Assembly (NCBI GenBank): GCA_902462295.1
Contig: CABQAZ010000004.1
Coordinates: 1 to 64,000, forward strand
DNA: 64,000 nt
Source: an uncultured Clostridium sp.
Lineage (GTDB): Bacteria; Bacillota; Clostridia; TANB77; CAG-508
Direction: 5' to 3'
Position 1 is the first letter of the stretch, and each line of letters begins with the position of its first letter. Shown here in pieces: positions 61,901 through 64,000 of this stretch. Below the pieces are notes generated by a model that ran no database searches, was not told the DNA's origin, and saw only the letters and a program-made list of their open reading frames with translations. Made by a program: the position numbers and the translations under genes.

Positions 61901-63299
61901 ATTCTTCTATACTTAAATTTAAACTTTTTGCAAATGTTTCGATAAATGAACCACATCCTGATGAACAAGCTTCATTTAACATGATATTATCGATTGTATT
62001 ATTTTTTAATTTGATATATTTCATGTCTTGTCCACCAATATCTACTATACTTGTAACTTTTGGTTCAAATTTTTTAGCTGCTGTATAATGTGCTATTGTC
62101 TCAATCTCATTTAAATCTACATTTAATGCTGTCTGTATTAATTTTTCACCATATCCTGTTACTCCACTATATCTAATTACTGCAGTTTTGGGTAATATTT
62201 CATATAATTCTTTTAACATCTCAATAATGCTATCAAGAGGCTTTCCCTCATTACTTTTATATGATGAATATAGTAACACTCCATCTCTATCTGTTACAAC
62301 TAATTTTGATGTTGTTGAACCTGCATCTATTCCTATAAAACAATCTCCTTTATATTCTGATAATGACTTTTTCTCAACTTTGTCTTTTTCATGTCTTGCT
62401 TTAAATTCATCATATTCAACATTTGTTTTAAATAATGGTTGTAATGGTTGTGTTGTTGTATCATGTGATTGTCTTAATACTTGTATTTTACTTTTTAATT
62501 TTTCTACACTAATAGGTGTCATATCTTTTGCATCTAAACACGCTCCTTTTGCAACTAACAAATGTGCTTCTTCTGGAACTATTGTCTGTTCAGGTGTTAG
62601 ATTTAAAGTTTCTACAAATCTTTTTCTTAATTCTGGTATATATGTAAGTGGTCCACCTAAAAATGCAACATTTCCACGGATTGGTCTTCCACATGCTAAT
62701 CCACTTATTGTTTGATTTACAACTGCTTGTAAAATAGATACAGCAATATCTTCTTTTGCTGCACCCTCATTTAATAATGGTTGTACATCTGTTTTTGCAA
62801 ATACTCCACAACGTGAAGCTATTGGATATATCGTTTTATATCCTTTTGCAAGTTCATTTAATCCCGCTGTATCTGTATTTAATAGTGATGCCATTTGGTC
62901 CAAAAATGCACCTGTTCCTCCTGCACATGTTCCATTCATACGTTGTTCTATTGATTTTCCAAAATAGATTATTTTGGCATCTTCTCCACCAAGTTCTATT
63001 ACTACATCAGTTTGTGGAATATACTTTTCTACTGCTCTTTTACATGATACAACTTCTTGAATAAATGGCACATCTAAAAATTTTGCAGTGCTCATTGCTC
63101 CTGAACCTGTTAATGCTATTGTAAATTCATTTCCTTTGTATTTTTCTACTAATTCTTCTAATACTTTACATACTGTATTTTTTGTATCTGAATAGTGTCT
63201 TTCATATGATGTGTATATTTCTTCTAATTTTTCGTTCATTACAGCTATTTTTACAGTTGTTGAACCAACATCCATTCCTATATGTACAACTTTACTCAT
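58971..63299 (-). CDS. Giant 2-hydroxyacyl-CoA dehydratase activase-related protein
   Basis: A 1442-residue fusion. The N-terminus contains two ASKHA ATPase domains of the BcrA/BadF/HgdC type: residues about 1-265 (GMDVGSTTVKIAV; CAGGTGAFLDQM with the cluster Cys) and about 320-580 (GIDAGSTTSKLVV; CSSGCGSFIETF). A Cys-rich linker (HTRCNGCENHCQLTINKF, about 620) precedes a DUF2229-type and dehydratase-like second half (about 680-1400). Relatives use ATP to pass one electron to a dehydratase. Here activase and dehydratase-like modules are one chain. The start has AAGGAATGAG upstream. The substrate is unknown. Confidence 0.93.
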   Translation of the reverse strand: MSKVVHIGMDVGSTTVKIAVMNEKLEEIYTSYERHYSDTKNTVCKVLEELVEKYKGNEFTIALTGSGAMSTAKFLDVPFIQEVVSCKRAVEKYIPQTDVVIELGGEDAKIIYFGKSIEQRMNGTCAGGTGAFLDQMASLLNTDTAGLNELAKGYKTIYPIASRCGVFAKTDVQPLLNEGAAKEDIAVSILQAVVNQTISGLACGRPIRGNVAFLGGPLTYIPELRKRFVETLNLTPEQTIVPEEAHLLVAKGACLDAKDMTPISVEKLKSKIQVLRQSHDTTTQPLQPLFKTNVEYDEFKARHEKDKVEKKSLSEYKGDCFIGIDAGSTTSKLVVTDRDGVLLYSSYKSNEGKPLDSIIEMLKELYEILPKTAVIRYSGVTGYGEKLIQTALNVDLNEIETIAHYTAAKKFEPKVTSIVDIGGQDMKYIKLKNNTIDNIMLNEACSSGCGSFIETFAKSLNLSIEEFVKDALEAQDPVDLGSRCTVFMNSKIKQAQKEGYSVGDISAGLSYSVIKNAIQKVMKIRDTKKLGSHIVVQGGTFYNEAVLRAFELIVGRNVIRPDIAGLMGAYGMALLACEQYEANMDMEYHSTIATLEDIEKLDIKVSHTRCNGCENHCQLTINKFSNGKRHISGNRCEKGEGIVNAHKDLPNLVKYKYERIFGYTPLEEKSAKRGTIGIPRVLNMYEDYPFWFTLFTNLGFRVIISEKSTRKIYEKGMESMPSESVCYPAKLSHGHVISLIQKGIKTIFYPCMPYSRKEYQDANNRYNCPIVISYAEVIKNNVEELKTNNIKFMNPFLPFESKQLMKRMMELEEFKEYNFTKRELKEAISKAEAEYQRCREDIHNKGKETLEYIEKNNLKGIVLAGRPYHVDPEINHGIDTLITSLGMCVLTEDSVADKTLPERPLRVVDQWMFHSRLYAAADFVGKHDNLELVQINSFGCGVDAVTTDEVEEILTSFGKMYTLIKIDEVNNLGAVRIRLRSLLASINKRLNAKNSEKPSGEYQLNRKPFTEGMKEEYTIILPQMAPIHFEFIEPILRSEGYKAVLLRECTQHTIETGLKYVNNDACYPSIITTGQFIEALQSGEYDVNKTAIIMSQTGGGCRATNYIGFIRKALKDAGFEQVPVISFNVVGMEKNPGFKITVSLAEKLIKAMIYADLLQKMLYKNRAYEKNKGETEKLFNEWMEKAIALSIKSSNKAFSKGIYQIVDDFEKIEWDTSIEKPKVGIVGEILIKYHPFGNNYVANLLEKEGAEVILPDFMGFIKFMASNKVISNKMLKNDNKKALLNGIAIKLIDLFEKDTRKALANSKKGYLPTCDIWHLADNVKSVLSTGNQTGEGWFLTAEMLEYMENGIQNIVCVQPFACLPNHVVGKGVIKTIRDMYPEANIVPVDYDPGASEANQTNRIKLLMTVAKDNLKMKQKEKKVLQNENVDTTKIKEKAERKS

Positions 63300-63425
63300 A
63301 TTTATCTCATTCCTTATCCTTAAACATTTTTCAATCTATTTTGTACTATATCATAATTGCTACTTTTTTTCAAGTTTTCAAAACTCGATTTTATTATACT
63401 AAATATTTGTGAACGAATTGTGAAT

Positions 63426-63455
63426 TTGACATTTTTATGTTAAATATGGTACAAT
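63426..63455 (+). promoter_or_regulatory. Promoter of the 43-residue membrane protein gene
   Basis: TTGACA (63426-63431), 18 bp, TACAAT (63450-63455). It is followed by the short gene at 63491. Confidence 0.75.
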
Positions 63456-63490
63456 CTATAAGATTAATACATCTAAGGAGGATTTTCATT

Positions 63491-63622
63491 ATGTACAAGA
63501 AATTTTTAACACTATTCACTTGTTGGGGATTAGCTCTATTAATAGCAATGGGAACATATACTTATTTTAATAATAGTAAAATGCCAAAACCTATTAAAAT
63601 TAACAGTGTTTTTGTTAAATAA
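63491..63622 (+). CDS. Small membrane protein (43 aa)
   Basis: A short gene starting at ATG 63491 with AAGGAGG 8 nt upstream. It encodes one hydrophobic helix (LTLFTCWGLALLIAMGTYTYF) shown in part as CWGLALLIAMGTYTYF, with a basic N-terminus and a short polar tail. It has its own promoter and terminator, so it looks like a real single-gene unit. Function unknown; an integral membrane location is expected. Confidence 0.7.
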   Translation: MYKKFLTLFTCWGLALLIAMGTYTYFNNSKMPKPIKINSVFVK

Positions 63623-63626
63623 TTCG

Positions 63627-63655
63627 AAAAACCGACTCAACTGAGTCGGTTTTTT
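63627..63655. terminator. Bidirectional terminator between the two small genes
   Basis: AAAAACCGACTCA and TGAGTCGGTTTTT form a GC-rich stem with a 2-nt loop and T-runs on both strands, separating convergent small genes. Confidence 0.9.
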
Positions 63656-63657
63656 AT

Positions 63658-63828
63658 TTATTCTTCACATCCACTACAACATGAACAATGTCCTGCACAT
63701 GTTGTATCTTCTGAATCCTCTTCAACATATTCATATATATCTTCTTGTATATATGAAACATTTTTTTCTAATTCTGCAACTCTTTTTTCTAGTTGCTCAA
63801 TTTTTTCTAATAATTCTTTTTCTGACAT
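63658..63828 (-). CDS. Small coiled-coil and Cys-rich protein (56 aa)
   Basis: A 56-residue protein running from ATG 63828 to TAA 63658. The first half is a heptad-rich coiled coil (ELLEKIEQLEKRVAELEKNV), shown in part as LLEKIEQLEKRVAELEK. The C-terminus is a cysteine cluster, CAGHCSCCSGCEE, with five Cys and one His. That suggests metal or cluster binding by an oligomer. AGAAAGGAAATAA precedes the start. It is downstream of efp on the same strand. Function unknown. Confidence 0.75.
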   Translation of the reverse strand: MSEKELLEKIEQLEKRVAELEKNVSYIQEDIYEYVEEDSEDTTCAGHCSCCSGCEE

Positions 63829-63858
63829 TATTTATTTCCTTTCTATAGAAATATAGTC

Positions 63859-64000
63859 TTATACTCTTTCCATGTATTCACATGTACGTGTATCTATTCT
63901 TAATACATCTCCAATATTTACAAACATAGGAACTTGTAATTCTAATCCAGTTTCTAGTGTTGCAGGTTTTCCTGATGTTGTTGTTGTATTTCCTGCAAAT
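63859..64000 (-). CDS. efp: Elongation factor P, C-terminal fragment (cut by window edge)
   Basis: The last 46 codons of elongation factor P, which helps ribosomes through polyproline stretches; the gene continues past the right edge. The C-terminal OB domain is recognisable: GNTTTTSGKPATLETGLELQVP, given in part as KPATLETGLELQVP, then FVNIGDVLRIDTRTCEYMERV, given in part as VNIGDVLRIDTRTCEYM. The usual TRTGEY is TRTCEY here, a Gly-to-Cys change at a conserved spot. Confidence 0.93.
   Translation of the reverse strand, partial: FAGNTTTTSGKPATLETGLELQVPMFVNIGDVLRIDTRTCEYMERV

Noticed and set aside
1..64000. tRNA or rRNA genes
   Set aside because: No cloverleaf-like sequences with TTCGA loops or rRNA signatures were seen on either strand by eye.

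Overview
The window is very AT-rich chromosomal DNA with almost every gene on the minus strand. It looks like a spore-forming anaerobic member of the Clostridia, probably an uncultured gut lineage. The evidence is spoIIM, spoIIP, spoVS, yabG, whiA, LexA-type SOS control, a glycyl T-box, dimeric GlyRS, endonuclease Q and a giant 2-hydroxyacyl-CoA dehydratase activase-like protein. No rRNA, tRNA, CRISPR array, prophage or insertion sequence was recognised.

Layout: 1-2.6 kb holds two divergent paralogous secreted proteins, the left one cut by the window edge. 2.6-11.2 kb has argS, cysS, a class A penicillin-binding protein, an unknown protein and a GH18-type cell-wall hydrolase. 11.2-13.2 kb has lexA, greA and pgsA. 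13.2-18.7 kb is a division and wall-remodelling block: a C-terminal processing protease, two coiled-coil M23 peptidases, ftsX and ftsE. 18.8-29 kb has an Alg13/Alg14-like glycosyltransferase pair, xerD, spoIIM, endonuclease Q, ftsH, a DUF1189 protein, alr and a FemAB-type ligase. 29-41.4 kb has a UPF0182 membrane protein, ftsY, glmM, glyS with its T-box, hemW, whiA, prmC, veg and yabG. 41.7-57 kb has a DUF4364 gene, nth, spoIIP, a metallo-hydrolase, rel, recJ, recA, a peptide-binding protein, spoVS, ymdB, asd, a flippase-like protein and dapA. 57-64 kb has a CmpB-like protein, an Rpn-type nuclease, the 1442-residue activase, two tiny proteins and the end of efp.

Two observations stand out. 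First, yabG and dapA are each split by one extra C. In both, the codon at the break is CGG, the next +1 codon is a conserved glycine, and skipping the C restores the whole protein. In a by-eye check of every other gene I found no other in-frame CGG codon. This suggests that CGG is unassigned or hungry here and acts as a +1 frameshift site, although paired sequencing errors are not excluded. Second, a family of about 240-bp near-perfect palindromes recurs between genes: three full copies and one truncated copy, all in the same orientation. Their outer arms differ yet stay complementary, and their terminal loop is conserved.

Smaller regulatory findings are a recA promoter with a LexA-type box, a lexA promoter whose -35 lies inside the greA terminator, a veg promoter spacer perfectly complementary to veg's own ribosome-binding site, and a terminator hairpin shared by two convergent, overlapping genes.
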